From Verrucomicrobiota bacterium (GTDB taxonomy: Bacteria > Verrucomicrobiota > Verrucomicrobiia > Limisphaerales > UBA1319), in NCBI GenBank assembly GCA_022711435.1, contig JAKLFB010000008.1, positions 62,001 to 126,000 on the forward strand: DNA of 64,000 nt, written 5' to 3'. Every line of letters begins with the position of its first letter. Within the stretch, counting starts at the first letter, position 1. Made by a program: the position numbers and the translations under genes. Below are positions 1 to 8,824 of the stretch, one piece after another. The notes under the pieces are model-generated. The model did not search any database. It worked only from the letters and a program-made list of their open reading frames with translations, and was not told where the DNA came from.

Positions 1-1806
1 CGCCAATCGCTCCTTGCGCAGGCGCTCCAGCTCCCGGGCCGGGAAAGCCGGCTGCAGCAGCACGTCCTGGAACAGATCCAACGCAGGTTCGAGCGTCGAT
101 TTCAACGTGTTCAGCGAGACCACGCACTGATCCAGGTTTGCCCCCGCCGAGAGGCGCGCCCCGAGGCTCACCAGGGCTTCGCTGATCTCGAGCGTGCTCC
201 GGCGAGCTGTCCCCTCATCGAGCATGTCCATCGTCAGGCTCGCCAGGCCTGGCAGATCGACCGGATCGGCCGCAAAGCCCGCATCCATCAGGAGCCGGAA
301 ATCGAGCACCGGAACCGCATGATTCTCCAGCACGATCACTCGGAGCCCGTTGCTCAGCTCATGCCGCGTGAACGCGGGAAACCGCGCCGTCGGCGGCTCG
401 CCCGTCGATGGCGGACGGCTCCGGTCGATCCCTGACTCGATCGTGGGATAGTTGGCGAAAGGCTGGACCTCGATCGCCAGCATGCCGTCGCCCAGCCAGG
501 ACCGGGCCGCTTCAAGCAAGTCCTTCTCGGTCGCCCGCTGCAATCGCTCGAGTGTCTGCCGGTAGCGGGCCGGATCGCCCCCATATACTTCGTTCTCGAG
601 CAGGATGTCCGATTTTCCCCCGAACCCTCCGATCCGCTCGGCGCCGCGCACGAAGCCGGCGACCTGCTGGTTCTGAACCCGACGGAGTTCCGACGCGGTT
701 GGGCCGTCCCGCAAGAATCGATCCATCTCCTCATTCACGATGGATTCGATCCGCTGCATGTCGGCTCCGGGCCGTCCCAGCACGCTGACGCCAAACACGC
801 CCGCAATCTCCAGGCCATACGAACTGGCCGAGACCTGAACGGCCAACTGCTCCTCGTAGACCAGCCGCTTGTAGAGCCGGGAGGTCTTTCCTGAGCTGAG
901 TATATCGCCCACCAGGCTCAAAAAATCGGCTTGCGGCGCGCCCCACCCGGGCGTGGTCCAGGCCAAAAGCAGCAGGGGCAGATTGACCCTGTCCTGGATC
1001 ACCTCTCGCTGGATCCCCTTCCGCCGGGGGATCCACTGCTCCGGACGGCGCACGGGGGGGCCCGACGGGATGTGACCGAAATACTTCTCCACCTTGGCCT
1101 TCGCGGTGGACGGATCCAGATCGCCTGCCAGGCAGATCACCGCGTTGGCCGCCCCATAGTAATCGGCGAACCATTGATGCACATCCTTCAGCGTGGCGGC
1201 CTCGAGATCCTCCGTCCGGCCGATGACCTCCCATGAATAAGGATGTCCTGCGGGAAACAATCCCTCGAAAAGCCTCTGATACACTTTGCCGTAAGGCTGG
1301 TTCTCTCCCTGCCGCTTTTCGTTCAGCACCACTCCGCGCTGCTCATCCAGCCGGGCCTGGTCGATCGCGCCCGCCAGATGGCCCATCCGATCCGATTCAG
1401 CCCACAACACCAGCTCCAACGCCGAGATCGGCACGTCCTGAAAATAATTCGTCCGGTCGAAATCGGTCGTCCCGTTCATCGATGTGGCGCCTTCCGGTTC
1501 GAGCAGCTTGAAATAGTCGGCGTTGTAATGCTCGCTGCCGTTGAACATCAGGTGCTCGAACAGATGCGCGAAGCCGGTCCGGCCCGGACGCTCGTTCTTC
1601 GAGCCCACGTGATACCACACGTTGACCGTCACGATCGGCGCCTTGTGATCTTCATGGACGATCAATGTCAGCCCGTTGGAAAGCTTGAACTTCTGGTAGG
1701 GTATATCGACCGTCACGAGATGCCCCCCTCCTCCCTCGAGAACACACATGCTGGCCATCACCGCCAGCGCGACCCGCCCGACCGCCAATGAATGCCGTGC
1801 AATCAT
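1..1806 (-). CDS. M16 family zinc metallopeptidase, secreted (3' end cut by window edge)
   Basis: The reading frame runs from the ATG at 1806 to the window edge without a stop, giving 602 visible residues; the C-terminus lies outside. Residues 81-85 read HLFEH, the inverted zinc motif HxxEH of the insulinase/pitrilysin family. The expected third ligand Glu is in NEKRQ near residue 163, about 76 residues on, as in the family. The first 25 residues are basic then hydrophobic, so export to the periplasm is likely. A second M16 module starts near residue 480 (HELSNGLRVIVLENHAVP) and looks like the usual inactive partner half. Expected role is degradation of peptides in a two-lobed chamber; the substrate is not evident. 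It is divergent from the GH32 gene, sharing a 179-bp intergenic region. Family call is firm; physiological role unknown. Confidence 0.9.
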   Translation of the reverse strand, partial: MIARHSLAVGRVALAVMASMCVLEGGGGHLVTVDIPYQKFKLSNGLTLIVHEDHKAPIVTVNVWYHVGSKNERPGRTGFAHLFEHLMFNGSEHYNADYFKLLEPEGATSMNGTTDFDRTNYFQDVPISALELVLWAESDRMGHLAGAIDQARLDEQRGVVLNEKRQGENQPYGKVYQRLFEGLFPAGHPYSWEVIGRTEDLEAATLKDVHQWFADYYGAANAVICLAGDLDPSTAKAKVEKYFGHIPSGPPVRRPEQWIPRRKGIQREVIQDRVNLPLLLLAWTTPGWGAPQADFLSLVGDILSSGKTSRLYKRLVYEEQLAVQVSASSYGLEIAGVFGVSVLGRPGADMQRIESIVNEEMDRFLRDGPTASELRRVQNQQVAGFVRGAERIGGFGGKSDILLENEVYGGDPARYRQTLERLQRATEKDLLEAARSWLGDGMLAIEVQPFANYPTIESGIDRSRPPSTGEPPTARFPAFTRHELSNGLRVIVLENHAVPVLDFRLLMDAGFAADPVDLPGLASLTMDMLDEGTARRSTLEISEALVSLGARLSAGANLDQCVVSLNTLKSTLEPALDLFQDVLLQPAFPARELERLRKERLA

Positions 1807-1985
1807 GATCTGTTGTTCCTTTCGGGTCGGATTCTTGTTCGATCCCCTTTCTCCAGACAAGCCAATACAGCCCGAGTCAACCGGGAGTTTACCCCGCGCC
1901 TCCTCTCGCGTTGCGCCCCGACAAGGGGCTATACATCGCGCGGATTCCTGGCATGCTGGGCCAAGAACCGTCGACCGTTTGACCA

Positions 1986-3680
1986 ATGCGAACCCTGCTC
2001 CTGATGAGCGCGCTCTGTCTTGCCCCCCGGGATGCCTCCGCCTCGGCGGCTCCATCGGCGCGCGAATTCAAAATCGACCGGCCCTATCTCCTGATTCCGA
2101 TCCGGAATGGCGCCGCCAAGCGGATGGTGACACTGCGGGCGGACGGGGCTGTGGCGGTGCGCAACCAGATCGAGCTGGCCGAGGCGGAGCCGGACTGGTG
2201 GGCGTTCCTGGACGTCAGCGCCTGGCGCGGCCGGACCGTTGCTGTGGAGGTGGATGATGCCGCGGGCGGGGCGGCCGCCGTGAGGGCGATCGAGCTGGGC
2301 GACGCGATCCGGGGCGCCGAAGATCTGTATCGCGAGCCGCTGCGCGGCCAGTTCCATTTCTCGTCCAGGCGCGGCTGGAACAACGATCCCAATGGCCTGG
2401 TCTATTACCGGGGCGAGTACCATCTGTTTTATCAGCACAATCCGTATGGGTGGAGCTGGGGCAACATGCATTGGGGGCATGCGGTGAGCCGCGATCTGGT
2501 CCATTGGAGGGAGCTGGGGGACGTGCTCGCCCCGGACGAGCTGGGGCCGATGTTCAGCGGCAGCGCGGTCGTGGATTGGGGGAACACCAGCGGGTTGGGC
2601 GCCGACGGCCAGCCGCCGCTGGTGCTGATCTACACGGCCGCGGGGGATCCAGCCGTCCAGTGCCTCGCCCACTCCACCGATGGCCGAAGGTTCGCCAAGT
2701 ATGCCGGCAATCCGGTCCTCCCGCAGATCACCGGCGGGAACCGGGATCCCAAGGTCATCTGGCATGAGGCCTCCAGGAAGTGGGTGATGGTTCTCTACGT
2801 CACAGCAGCAGGAGGCAGACACACCGTTCATTTCCTCACCTCGCCCAATCTCCGCCAGTGGACGCGTTCGAGCATTGCCGAGGGCATCGACGGAAGCGCA
2901 TTTCTCTACGAGTGCCCGGATTTCTTCGAGCTGCCGGTCGACGGCGACCCGGCGCGCAAGAAATGGGTGCTCACCGCCGCCAATGGCGAGCACGCAATCG
3001 GGACATTCGACGGTGCTGCATTCACGCCGGAGGAACGGAAGCTTCCCGGGCACCGCGGACGCGGCTTTTACGCGGCGCAGACTTTCAGCGATATCCCGCC
3101 GAGCGACGGGCGCCGCATCCAGATCGGCTGGTTCCAGACCGAAACCAAGGGGATGCCATTCAACCAATCCATGACCATCCCGCTGGAGCTGGGGCTGGCC
3201 TCGACGCCCGAGGGGCCGCGGATGACTTTCGCACCCGTGAAAGAGCTCGCGTCCCTGCGCGCCAAGAGCCGCCGGGTCCATCGCGCGGCACTCGAGCCCG
3301 ATGGCCCCAATCCGCTGGCGGGAATGGGGGCCGAGCTGGTCGAGATACGCGCCGAGTTCGAGCCGGGCGATGCCGGCGAGGTGGCTTGGAACGTGCGCGG
3401 GGGCTCGATCGTTTATGACGCCAGGAAGCAGGCGCTGGCGGTCAACGGCCATCGTGCGCCTGCCCCGCTGCGCGCCGGCAAGCAGCGCCTCATCATCTAT
3501 TGCGACCGGACGGGGCTCGAGGTCTTTGCCAGCGATGGGCTCACGTACATCCCCATGCCGTTCCAGCCGAAAGGGGACGACTTCACGCTGGGCGTCGAGG
3601 CCCGGGGCGGTGCGGCGAAGAACGTCTCGATCGAGATCCATGAGCTCCAGTCCGCTTGGGAGGTTGGCCCGGCTCCTTGA
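1986..3680 (+). CDS. Glycoside hydrolase family 32 fructan hydrolase (levanase/inulinase type), secreted
   Basis: The 564-residue protein has a short signal peptide (MRTLLLMSALCLA). After an N-terminal beta domain of about 100 residues, as seen in exo-acting bacterial GH32 enzymes, the five-bladed propeller carries all three GH32 active-site motifs: WNNDPNG near residue 132 (Asp nucleophile), RDPK near residue 252 (transition-state Asp), and ECPDF near residue 308 (Glu acid/base). The C-terminal 150 residues fit the GH32 beta-sandwich. The family releases fructose from levan, inulin or sucrose-type substrates; an exo-fructanase is more likely than an invertase given export and the extra N-terminal domain, but this is inference. 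No fructose transporter or kinase is adjacent. Its 3' end overlaps the convergent AlkD-like ORF by about 100 bp. Confidence 0.92.
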   Translation: MRTLLLMSALCLAPRDASASAAPSAREFKIDRPYLLIPIRNGAAKRMVTLRADGAVAVRNQIELAEAEPDWWAFLDVSAWRGRTVAVEVDDAAGGAAAVRAIELGDAIRGAEDLYREPLRGQFHFSSRRGWNNDPNGLVYYRGEYHLFYQHNPYGWSWGNMHWGHAVSRDLVHWRELGDVLAPDELGPMFSGSAVVDWGNTSGLGADGQPPLVLIYTAAGDPAVQCLAHSTDGRRFAKYAGNPVLPQITGGNRDPKVIWHEASRKWVMVLYVTAAGGRHTVHFLTSPNLRQWTRSSIAEGIDGSAFLYECPDFFELPVDGDPARKKWVLTAANGEHAIGTFDGAAFTPEERKLPGHRGRGFYAAQTFSDIPPSDGRRIQIGWFQTETKGMPFNQSMTIPLELGLASTPEGPRMTFAPVKELASLRAKSRRVHRAALEPDGPNPLAGMGAELVEIRAEFEPGDAGEVAWNVRGGSIVYDARKQALAVNGHRAPAPLRAGKQRLIIYCDRTGLEVFASDGLTYIPMPFQPKGDDFTLGVEARGGAAKNVSIEIHELQSAWEVGPAP

Positions 3681-4452
3681 ACGCATGGAGCGGACGCGTC
3701 GCCTCGAGCAGTGCGCGGCGCTCGGCTGCCGAAAAGCGCTCGATCGCGTAGCGGAGAGCCGTGCGCGGGATGGAAGAGCCGTGCTCGAGCAGAAAGGACT
3801 TCAATCGTGGCATGTCGGTCTTGCCTGCCTCGCGCAGCAGCCAGCCTGCGGCCTTGTGCATGAGGTCTTCCCGATCGGAGAAGTGTTGGCGCACAAGGCC
3901 ATAGGCCAGATCGAGATGCGTTCCGCGGCGGGCGAAAGGCACCAGCGTCACCAGGGCGGCCCGCCGAACCCAGAGCGGTCTTGCACGAGACCACTGGCGC
4001 AGCGTTTCGGCCATCGTCGGATACCGTTCAAGGATCGGGCTGAGGACCATGCCGGCGAACGAATCCACCAGCGCCCAGTTGTCCAGACGCGTGGCGAGCC
4101 AGCGCCGGGCCGGCTGCAGCAGATCCAGGCCGAATTCCTTCCGAAATCCGTGCAGGATGAGAATGCCGAGCCCGCGGATCTCCATCTCCGGTTCCTGGAG
4201 CAGACGGTCGCACAGGGCCACACTTTCCGCCAGTGTCCAGGATGGCTGGAGCCGTTTGACCTGATCGAGCCCACACTGCCGCAGCGTTGGCGAGTCAATG
4301 CCGAGCGCCACAACAGCGTGTTTGAAATACTGCCGTACGCCCTCGGCCCGACCGGGATTCCGCCGCGCTCGCAGGCTGCGAATCGCTGCTTGCGCCGTCT
4401 CCTCCACCCCGGCGCGATCCATCGAGAGAGCAGATTGCCTTGAGGGTTTCAT
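3583..4452 (-). CDS. AlkD-like DNA alkylation repair / HEAT-repeat protein
   Basis: The start chosen is ATG 4452 (MKPSRQSALSMDR); the open frame extends 38 codons upstream but that part looks like low-complexity shadow sequence. The 289-residue product is almost all helical with HEAT-like repeats. It has the typical AlkC/AlkD core phrases: EMEIRGLGILIL, TRLDNWALVDSF, WVRRAALVTLVPFARRG and EDLMHKAAGWLLREAGK. AlkD-type enzymes excise N3- and N7-alkylated purines without base flipping. The Trp-Asp type residues around NWALVDSF correspond to the DNA-contact region of that family. The last 40 residues are Arg/Pro/Gly rich and lie antisense to the GH32 3' end, so the true functional domain probably stops near residue 250. 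It is convergent with GH32 and divergent from the ilvB leader. Confidence 0.8.
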   Translation of the reverse strand: MKPSRQSALSMDRAGVEETAQAAIRSLRARRNPGRAEGVRQYFKHAVVALGIDSPTLRQCGLDQVKRLQPSWTLAESVALCDRLLQEPEMEIRGLGILILHGFRKEFGLDLLQPARRWLATRLDNWALVDSFAGMVLSPILERYPTMAETLRQWSRARPLWVRRAALVTLVPFARRGTHLDLAYGLVRQHFSDREDLMHKAAGWLLREAGKTDMPRLKSFLLEHGSSIPRTALRYAIERFSAAERRALLEATRPLHAFKEPGQPPKRTGAHGSRSRRSSPHRPGPRRPA

Positions 4453-4625
4453 AGCTGCTGAGCGATCGGATTCTGCCGCCCCGCTCCGCACGAGGTCAAT
4501 CGCTGTTTTCTCTCGGGCAGCGGACGGTGCACGGGGATCGGACAAGCGGCCGGCGCCGTGGAACATTGACGCAGCAGCTATCCTGGCTCGATACGCCCGC
4601 GGTCCGGGTCCCCTTCACTCAGGGC

Positions 4626-4654
4626 TTGACCGGCGGCCGGGCCTGCGTTAGATA
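4626..4654 (+). promoter_or_regulatory. Putative sigma70-type promoter of the ilvB leader
   Basis: TTGACC at 4626-4631, a 17-bp spacer, and TAGATA at 4649-4654. The -35 matches consensus in five of six positions; the -10 is weaker. A start seven bases after the -10 falls at 4661, exactly the A of the leader peptide ATG, so the transcript would be leaderless. Confidence 0.55.
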
Positions 4655-4660
4655 AACCCC

Positions 4661-4738
4661 ATGATGTGGGAAGATGGACAGGTTCTGCGGGTGGCTGTTG
4701 TCGGGCGATCCGACGCCGCCGGGGCTTGTCCTGTCTGA
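4661..4738 (+). CDS. ilvB attenuator leader peptide (25 aa, Val/Leu rich)
   Basis: This small frame reads MMWEDGQVLRVAVVGRSDAA followed by GACPV and TGA. Residues 8-14 are V-L-R-V-A-V-V: five of seven are branched-chain residues, the hallmark of a ribosome-stalling regulatory run. It ends 18 bases before a strong intrinsic terminator, which itself lies about 30 bases before the acetolactate synthase start. When valyl- or leucyl-tRNA is scarce, a ribosome stalled on codons 8-14 would leave downstream RNA free to form an alternative fold: bases 4710-4718 can pair with 4765-4773 (eight pairs, one A-A mismatch) and so disrupt the terminator stem. The tandem ATG has no upstream ribosome binding site, which fits the leaderless start predicted from the promoter. 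The pairing scheme is inference; the peptide, hairpin and T tract are visible directly. Confidence 0.75.
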   Translation: MMWEDGQVLRVAVVGRSDAAGACPV

Positions 4739-4756
4739 ACTGGAAAGATGTCAGGA

Positions 4757-4789
4757 CCCACGGCCGGCGACGGCCGTGGGTTTTTTTTT
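4757..4789 (+). terminator. Intrinsic terminator / attenuator before ilvB
   Basis: A perfect 9-bp GC-rich stem (CCCACGGCC at 4757-4765 with GGCCGTGGG at 4772-4780), a six-base loop and nine consecutive T at 4781-4789. Placed between the leader peptide and the ilvB start, it is best read as an attenuator and not as the end of an upstream gene, because the upstream gene is on the other strand. Confidence 0.9.
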
Positions 4790-4819
4790 GGCCGACGGCC
4801 GGCCCAACCGAAAGCCGAT

Positions 4820-6643
4820 ATGAACAAGACCAAATCAGAGACGCGAAGCCAAGGCGGCGGGGCGGCCGCCGGGCGATCCGAACTGGGATCTGCGATGCAG
4901 GGTAGCGAGATCCTTGTCGCCAGCCTCGAGCGGGAAGGCGTGGACACCATCTTCGCCTACCCCGGCGGCGCCAGCATGGAGATCCACCAGGCCCTCACCC
5001 GATCAAAGAAGATCCGCACGATCCTGCCCCGCCACGAGCAGGGCGGGGTCTTTGCGGCAGAGGGATACGCCCGGGCCAGCGGCCGGGCCGGGGTGTGCAT
5101 GGCGACCAGCGGCCCCGGGGCCACCAACCTGGTCACCGGCATCGCGGATGCCTACATGGATTCGGTGCCCCTGATCGCCATCACCGGCCAGGTCCACCAG
5201 TCCATGATCGGCAAGGGCGCCTTCCAGGAGACCGACATGTTCGGCCTGACCCTGCCGATCGTCAAACACAGCTATCTGGTGACCGACGTCAACGACATCC
5301 CGCGGATCATCAAGGAGGCCTTCTACCTTGCGCAGAGCGGGCGGCCGGGCCCCATCCTCATCGACATCCCCAAGAACATCCAGCAGAGCCGCGCCCAGCC
5401 GGTGTTCCCCGCCGAAGTCCGCCTCCGCGGCTACAATCCCGACCGCCGCGCCAGCGACATCGCCCTCCACGAGATCGCGGGGCTCCTCGAGAAATCCGAC
5501 CGGCCCGTGCTTTACGTGGGCGGGGGGATCATCAGCGGCGGCGCGCATGAGGAGCTGCGCCGGTTCGCTGAGACAGCCGGCATCCCGGTGGCCTCGACGC
5601 TGATGGGGTGCGGGGCGTTCCCGGAAACGCACCCGCTGTCGCTCAAGTGGCTGGGCATGCATGGGACGCCGTACGCCAACTGGGCGGTCAACGAGGCCGA
5701 TCTTCTTCTGGCCCTCGGCGTCCGGTTCGACGACCGCGTGACCGGCAACGTCCGCAAGTTCTGCGAGCACGGCACGATCGTGCATATCGACATCGATCCG
5801 GCCGAGATCAACAAGAACAAGCCGGCGCATCTGCCCATCGTGAGCGATGTCCGCTACGCCCTCGAGCGGCTCAACGAGCTGATCGGGGGCCGCCCCCTGG
5901 CTGCCCGGTACGCCGCGTGGCGCGAGCGGGTGGCCGAGTGGAAGGCCCGGGCGCCCCTCCGCTACCACATCAGCGAAGAGGTGCTCAAATCCCAGCACGT
6001 GCGCGAGTTCATGGGCGGCGACGCCAGCCAGGTGATCATGCCCCAGCTCGTGATCGAGACGCTCGCCGAGCTGACCGGCGGCGACGCCATCATCACGACC
6101 GGCGTCGGCCAGCACCAGATGTGGGCCGGGCAGTATTTCCCCTTCACCCGCCCCCGCCAGCTCCTCACCAGCGCGGGCCTGGGCTCGATGGGGTTCGGCT
6201 ACCCCGCCGCCATCGGCGCCAAAGCCGCGTTCCCCGACCGCCACGTCATCGACATCGACGGCGACGGCTCCTTCCTGATGAACATCCAGGAGCTGGCGAC
6301 GGCGCGCATCGAGAAGATTGCGGCCAAGGCTGTCATCCTCAACAACCAGCATCTGGGCATGGTGATGCAGTGGGAGGACCGGTTCTACTCGGGCAACCGC
6401 GGCCACACCTACCTTGGCGATCCCGAGAAGAAGGGCCAGGCTTACCCCGATTTCGTCACCCTCGCCCAGGGATTCCATGTGCCCTGCGAGCGGGTCATCT
6501 ACCGTCGTGATCTCCGGGCCGCCATCCAGCGAATGCTCGATGCCCGCGAGCCCTACATCCTGGACGTGCTGACCCCCTACACGGAACACGTCCTCCCGTT
6601 CATCAAGGCCGGCGGCACCGTCGCCGACATGATCTACGAGTGA
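4820..6643 (+). CDS. ilvB: Acetolactate synthase large (catalytic) subunit
   Basis: Thiamine-diphosphate and FAD enzyme that condenses two pyruvates, or pyruvate and 2-ketobutyrate, in the first common step of valine, leucine and isoleucine synthesis. The 607-residue protein shows [13 protein letters not shown], the TPP-activating Glu in [12 protein letters not shown] near residue 72, GATNLVTG, the FAD region [12 protein letters not shown], the TPP/Mg motif [15 protein letters not shown] near 479, and [15 protein letters not shown] near 507. The last motif distinguishes acetolactate synthase from related TPP enzymes. ATG 4820 was chosen because the upstream frame passes through the attenuator hairpin; ATG 4895 is an alternative giving a shorter N-terminus. 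No ilvN regulatory subunit gene follows; the next gene encodes an unrelated secreted protein starting within a few bases. Regulation is by the leader/attenuator just upstream. Confidence 0.95.
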   Translation: MNKTKSETRSQGGGAAAGRSELGSAMQGSEILVASLEREGVDTIFAYPGGASMEIHQALTRSKKIRTILPRHEQGGVFAAEGYARASGRAGVCMATSGPGATNLVTGIADAYMDSVPLIAITGQVHQSMIGKGAFQETDMFGLTLPIVKHSYLVTDVNDIPRIIKEAFYLAQSGRPGPILIDIPKNIQQSRAQPVFPAEVRLRGYNPDRRASDIALHEIAGLLEKSDRPVLYVGGGIISGGAHEELRRFAETAGIPVASTLMGCGAFPETHPLSLKWLGMHGTPYANWAVNEADLLLALGVRFDDRVTGNVRKFCEHGTIVHIDIDPAEINKNKPAHLPIVSDVRYALERLNELIGGRPLAARYAAWRERVAEWKARAPLRYHISEEVLKSQHVREFMGGDASQVIMPQLVIETLAELTGGDAIITTGVGQHQMWAGQYFPFTRPRQLLTSAGLGSMGFGYPAAIGAKAAFPDRHVIDIDGDGSFLMNIQELATARIEKIAAKAVILNNQHLGMVMQWEDRFYSGNRGHTYLGDPEKKGQAYPDFVTLAQGFHVPCERVIYRRDLRAAIQRMLDAREPYILDVLTPYTEHVLPFIKAGGTVADMIYE

Positions 6644-6645
6644 TT

Positions 6646-7710
6646 ATGCGCGCGCATCGGATCGCAACCCCGCTCTGGCTGGTCCTGGGAGCGGCCGCCT
6701 GCCTCGCCGGCGAGCGGATCATCGACTTCTCCCAGCATGCCGTCGGCCAGCAGCCGACCGGCTTCGTCAGCCTGGTCACCGGCGAGGGCCCTGCCGGCGA
6801 CTGGCGGATCCGCATGGACGAGATCCCCGGCCCCGAGCCCGTGATCACGGGCAAGTCGCCGGTCGTGCGCCAGCAGGCCGTCCTGGCCCAGGTGTCGCAG
6901 GATCGGACCGACGAACGCTACCCGCTGCTCGTCCTCGACGACGCCGTCTTCGGAGACTTCACCCTGACCACCCGGTTCAAGACCGTTGCGGGGGTCAAGG
7001 AGCAGATGGCCGGGCTGGCGTTTCGGATCCAGAACGCATCGAACTATTATGTCGTCCGGGCCAGCGCGCTCGGCCAGAACGTCCGCTTCTACAAATTCGT
7101 CAACGGCCTCCGCACGCCGCCGGTGGGGCCGAGCCTGGTCATCGCCACGGGCGCCTGGCACGAGCTGACCGTCGAGTGCAAAGGCAACAAGATCCGCTGC
7201 CTGCTCGACGGGATCGAGCGCATCCTCGGCGCCGATCCCCAGAACTCGTTCACCAACGGCAAGGTCGGGTTCTGGACCAAGTCCGACTCGGTCACGCATT
7301 TCGCCAACACCCGCATCGCCTTCACCGCTCGGGAGTCGATCGCGCCTTCGCTGATTCGGGATGCCCAGCAGCGGTATCCCCGGGTGCTGGCCCTGCGGAT
7401 CAGCGCCCTTTCCCGGGATTCGCAGGCGCCTCGGATCATCGCCAGCAGCCGCGCATCCGAGGTCGGCCAGCCGCCCGACGCCGAAGAGGCCGACGTCCTT
7501 CGCCGCGAGATCATCCATACCAACAAGAGGCGCGGCGAGGTTGAGGTCACCCTTCCCCTCCATGACCGCAACGGGGATCCGGTCGCGGCGCTGCGCGTGA
7601 CCCTCAAGCCGTTTCTGGGCCAGACGATCGCCAACGTCATCGCCCGGGCCCGCCCCATCGCCGAATACATGGAGCAGCGGATCCGCCACCAGGGAGACCT
7701 CGTCCCTTAA
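6646..7710 (+). CDS. Secreted LamG/DUF1080-like beta-jelly-roll protein of unknown function
   Basis: The 354-residue product has a signal peptide (PLWLVLGAAACLAGE). Residues 20-230 look like a concanavalin/LamG-type jelly roll of the DUF1080 (3-keto-disaccharide hydrolase) kind: GDFTLTTRFKTVAG, GLAFRIQNASNYYVVRASAL, WHELTVECKGNKIRCLLDG and GKVGFWTKSDSVTHF. The C-terminal 110 residues contain PRVLALRISALSRDSQAPRIIASSR and VALRVTLKPFLGQTIANVIARA, a region resembling a small sensor-type domain that I cannot name. The start is two bases beyond the ilvB stop (a GTG at 6640 overlaps it), so it is probably co-transcribed and translationally coupled with ilvB, an odd partner for an amino acid gene. 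Catalytic activity cannot be asserted. Confidence 0.7.
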   Translation: MRAHRIATPLWLVLGAAACLAGERIIDFSQHAVGQQPTGFVSLVTGEGPAGDWRIRMDEIPGPEPVITGKSPVVRQQAVLAQVSQDRTDERYPLLVLDDAVFGDFTLTTRFKTVAGVKEQMAGLAFRIQNASNYYVVRASALGQNVRFYKFVNGLRTPPVGPSLVIATGAWHELTVECKGNKIRCLLDGIERILGADPQNSFTNGKVGFWTKSDSVTHFANTRIAFTARESIAPSLIRDAQQRYPRVLALRISALSRDSQAPRIIASSRASEVGQPPDAEEADVLRREIIHTNKRRGEVEVTLPLHDRNGDPVAALRVTLKPFLGQTIANVIARARPIAEYMEQRIRHQGDLVP

Positions 7711-7749
7711 GGGTCTGTGGTTTCAATATCCAGGCGCGTGTTTCGCCGA

Positions 7750-7778
7750 TTGCCAAAAGCCGGCGGCCCGCCTATAAA
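7750..7778 (+). promoter_or_regulatory. Strong sigma70-type promoter for the J-protein gene
   Basis: TTGCCA at 7750-7755, 17-bp spacer, TATAAA at 7773-7778. Predicted start near 7785 gives a leader of about 28 bases to ATG 7814, which has GGAAGG at 7802-7807 as ribosome binding site. Confidence 0.7.
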
Positions 7779-7813
7779 AAAGCCTGGGCCGGCATCGGAT
7801 CGGAAGGCGTCGG

Positions 7814-8824
7814 ATGCGGGCCGGAACCATGCCGGTTGAATTCAAAGATTACTACGCGACGCTGGGCGTGCCTCGAACCGCCAGCGAAGAGGAGATCAAG
7901 AAGGCGTTTCGCGGGCTGGCCCGGAAGCACCACCCCGATGTTGCCAAGGACAAGAGGGCGGCGGAGGAGAGGTTCAAGGAGATCAACGAGGCCTACGAGG
8001 TCCTCAGCGATCCGGTCAAGCGGAGGAAATACGACCAGTTCGGCGCCAGCTGGGCCGAGGAGGGAGGTTTCCGGCCGCCGCCGCACGGGTGGAGCGAGGC
8101 AGGCGGCGGCGCCAGCGAGCCGTGGGCGGAGGAGTTCCGATTCGAGGGCACCGGGTTCAGCGATTTTTTTGAGCGGCTCTTTGGCCGGGGCGGGGGCCGC
8201 GGATTCGGCTTTGGCGGCGGGGATTCAGCAGCGGATGCGTTCGGGCGCGCGCGCGGGCCGGCCAGGGGCCGGGACGTCGAAGGCGACATCCTCGTCACCC
8301 TGGGCGAAGCGCTGCGCGGCTCGGTGCGCAGCGTCTCGATGCAGCGCGTGGATCCGCGCACAGGCCAGGCCCAAACCCAGACGTTCAAAGTCCGCATCCC
8401 TGTCGGCGTCCAGGATGGCCAAACCATTCGGGTCCCCGGCAAAGGGAGGGACGGCGCCAACGGCGGCGACCCCGGCGATCTCTTCCTGCATGTGCGCCAT
8501 GCCGCGCATCCGGACTTCCGCGCGCGCGGCTCGGACCTCCATTACGAGCTGGAGCTGGCGCCTTGGGAGGCGGTGCTGGGCGCCGCGGTCGAGGTGCCGA
8601 CGCTCGAGGATCCGGTGACTGTCCGCATCCCGGCTGGCACGAACAACGGCCAGCAGTTGCGGGTCCGGGGGCGCGGCCTGCCTCGAGGCCGCAGTGCCAG
8701 GCGCGGCGATCTCTACGTGCAGGTGGCCGTGCGGCTCCCATCGCAAACCAGCGGCGAGGAGCGCCTGCTCTGGGAGAAGCTGGCCCGGGTCTCTCGCTTC
8801 CGCCCGCGGCCATCCTCGGGATGA
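7814..8824 (+). CDS. DnaJ-family co-chaperone without zinc finger (CbpA/DnaJ type II)
   Basis: Residues 10-75 form a J domain ([21 protein letters not shown]) with the Hsp70-activating HPD tripeptide near residue 40. A Gly/Phe-rich linker with many acidic and aromatic residues follows (residues 80-150, [14 protein letters not shown]). The rest is a DnaJ C-terminal substrate-binding tandem with [52 protein letters not shown] and [20 protein letters not shown]. There are no CxxCxGxG zinc repeats, so it resembles CbpA, which stimulates DnaK and binds curved DNA in E. coli. ATG 7814 has the better ribosome binding site; ATG 7829 (MPVEFKDYY) is the start typical of the family. No dnaK is adjacent. 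It overlaps the next gene by ATGA. Confidence 0.9.
   Translation: MRAGTMPVEFKDYYATLGVPRTASEEEIKKAFRGLARKHHPDVAKDKRAAEERFKEINEAYEVLSDPVKRRKYDQFGASWAEEGGFRPPPHGWSEAGGGASEPWAEEFRFEGTGFSDFFERLFGRGGGRGFGFGGGDSAADAFGRARGPARGRDVEGDILVTLGEALRGSVRSVSMQRVDPRTGQAQTQTFKVRIPVGVQDGQTIRVPGKGRDGANGGDPGDLFLHVRHAAHPDFRARGSDLHYELELAPWEAVLGAAVEVPTLEDPVTVRIPAGTNNGQQLRVRGRGLPRGRSARRGDLYVQVAVRLPSQTSGEERLLWEKLARVSRFRPRPSSG

Noticed and set aside
1911..1935. Promoter TTGCGC-TATACA before GH32
   Set aside because: Spacer is only 13 bp, too short for a sigma70 promoter.
1929..3686. 585-codon open frame antisense to GH32
   Set aside because: High-GC shadow: rich in Arg, Pro, Gly, no recognisable domain, while the + strand has all GH32 catalytic motifs.
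5003..6589. 528-codon open frame antisense to ilvB
   Set aside because: Shadow of a strongly conserved gene; composition is Asp/Val/Ala biased with no motif.
7712..7720. MITE terminus copy after the LamG-like gene
   Set aside because: Only nine bases (GGGTCTGTG) match and the rest of the 30-base end is absent, so chance cannot be excluded.
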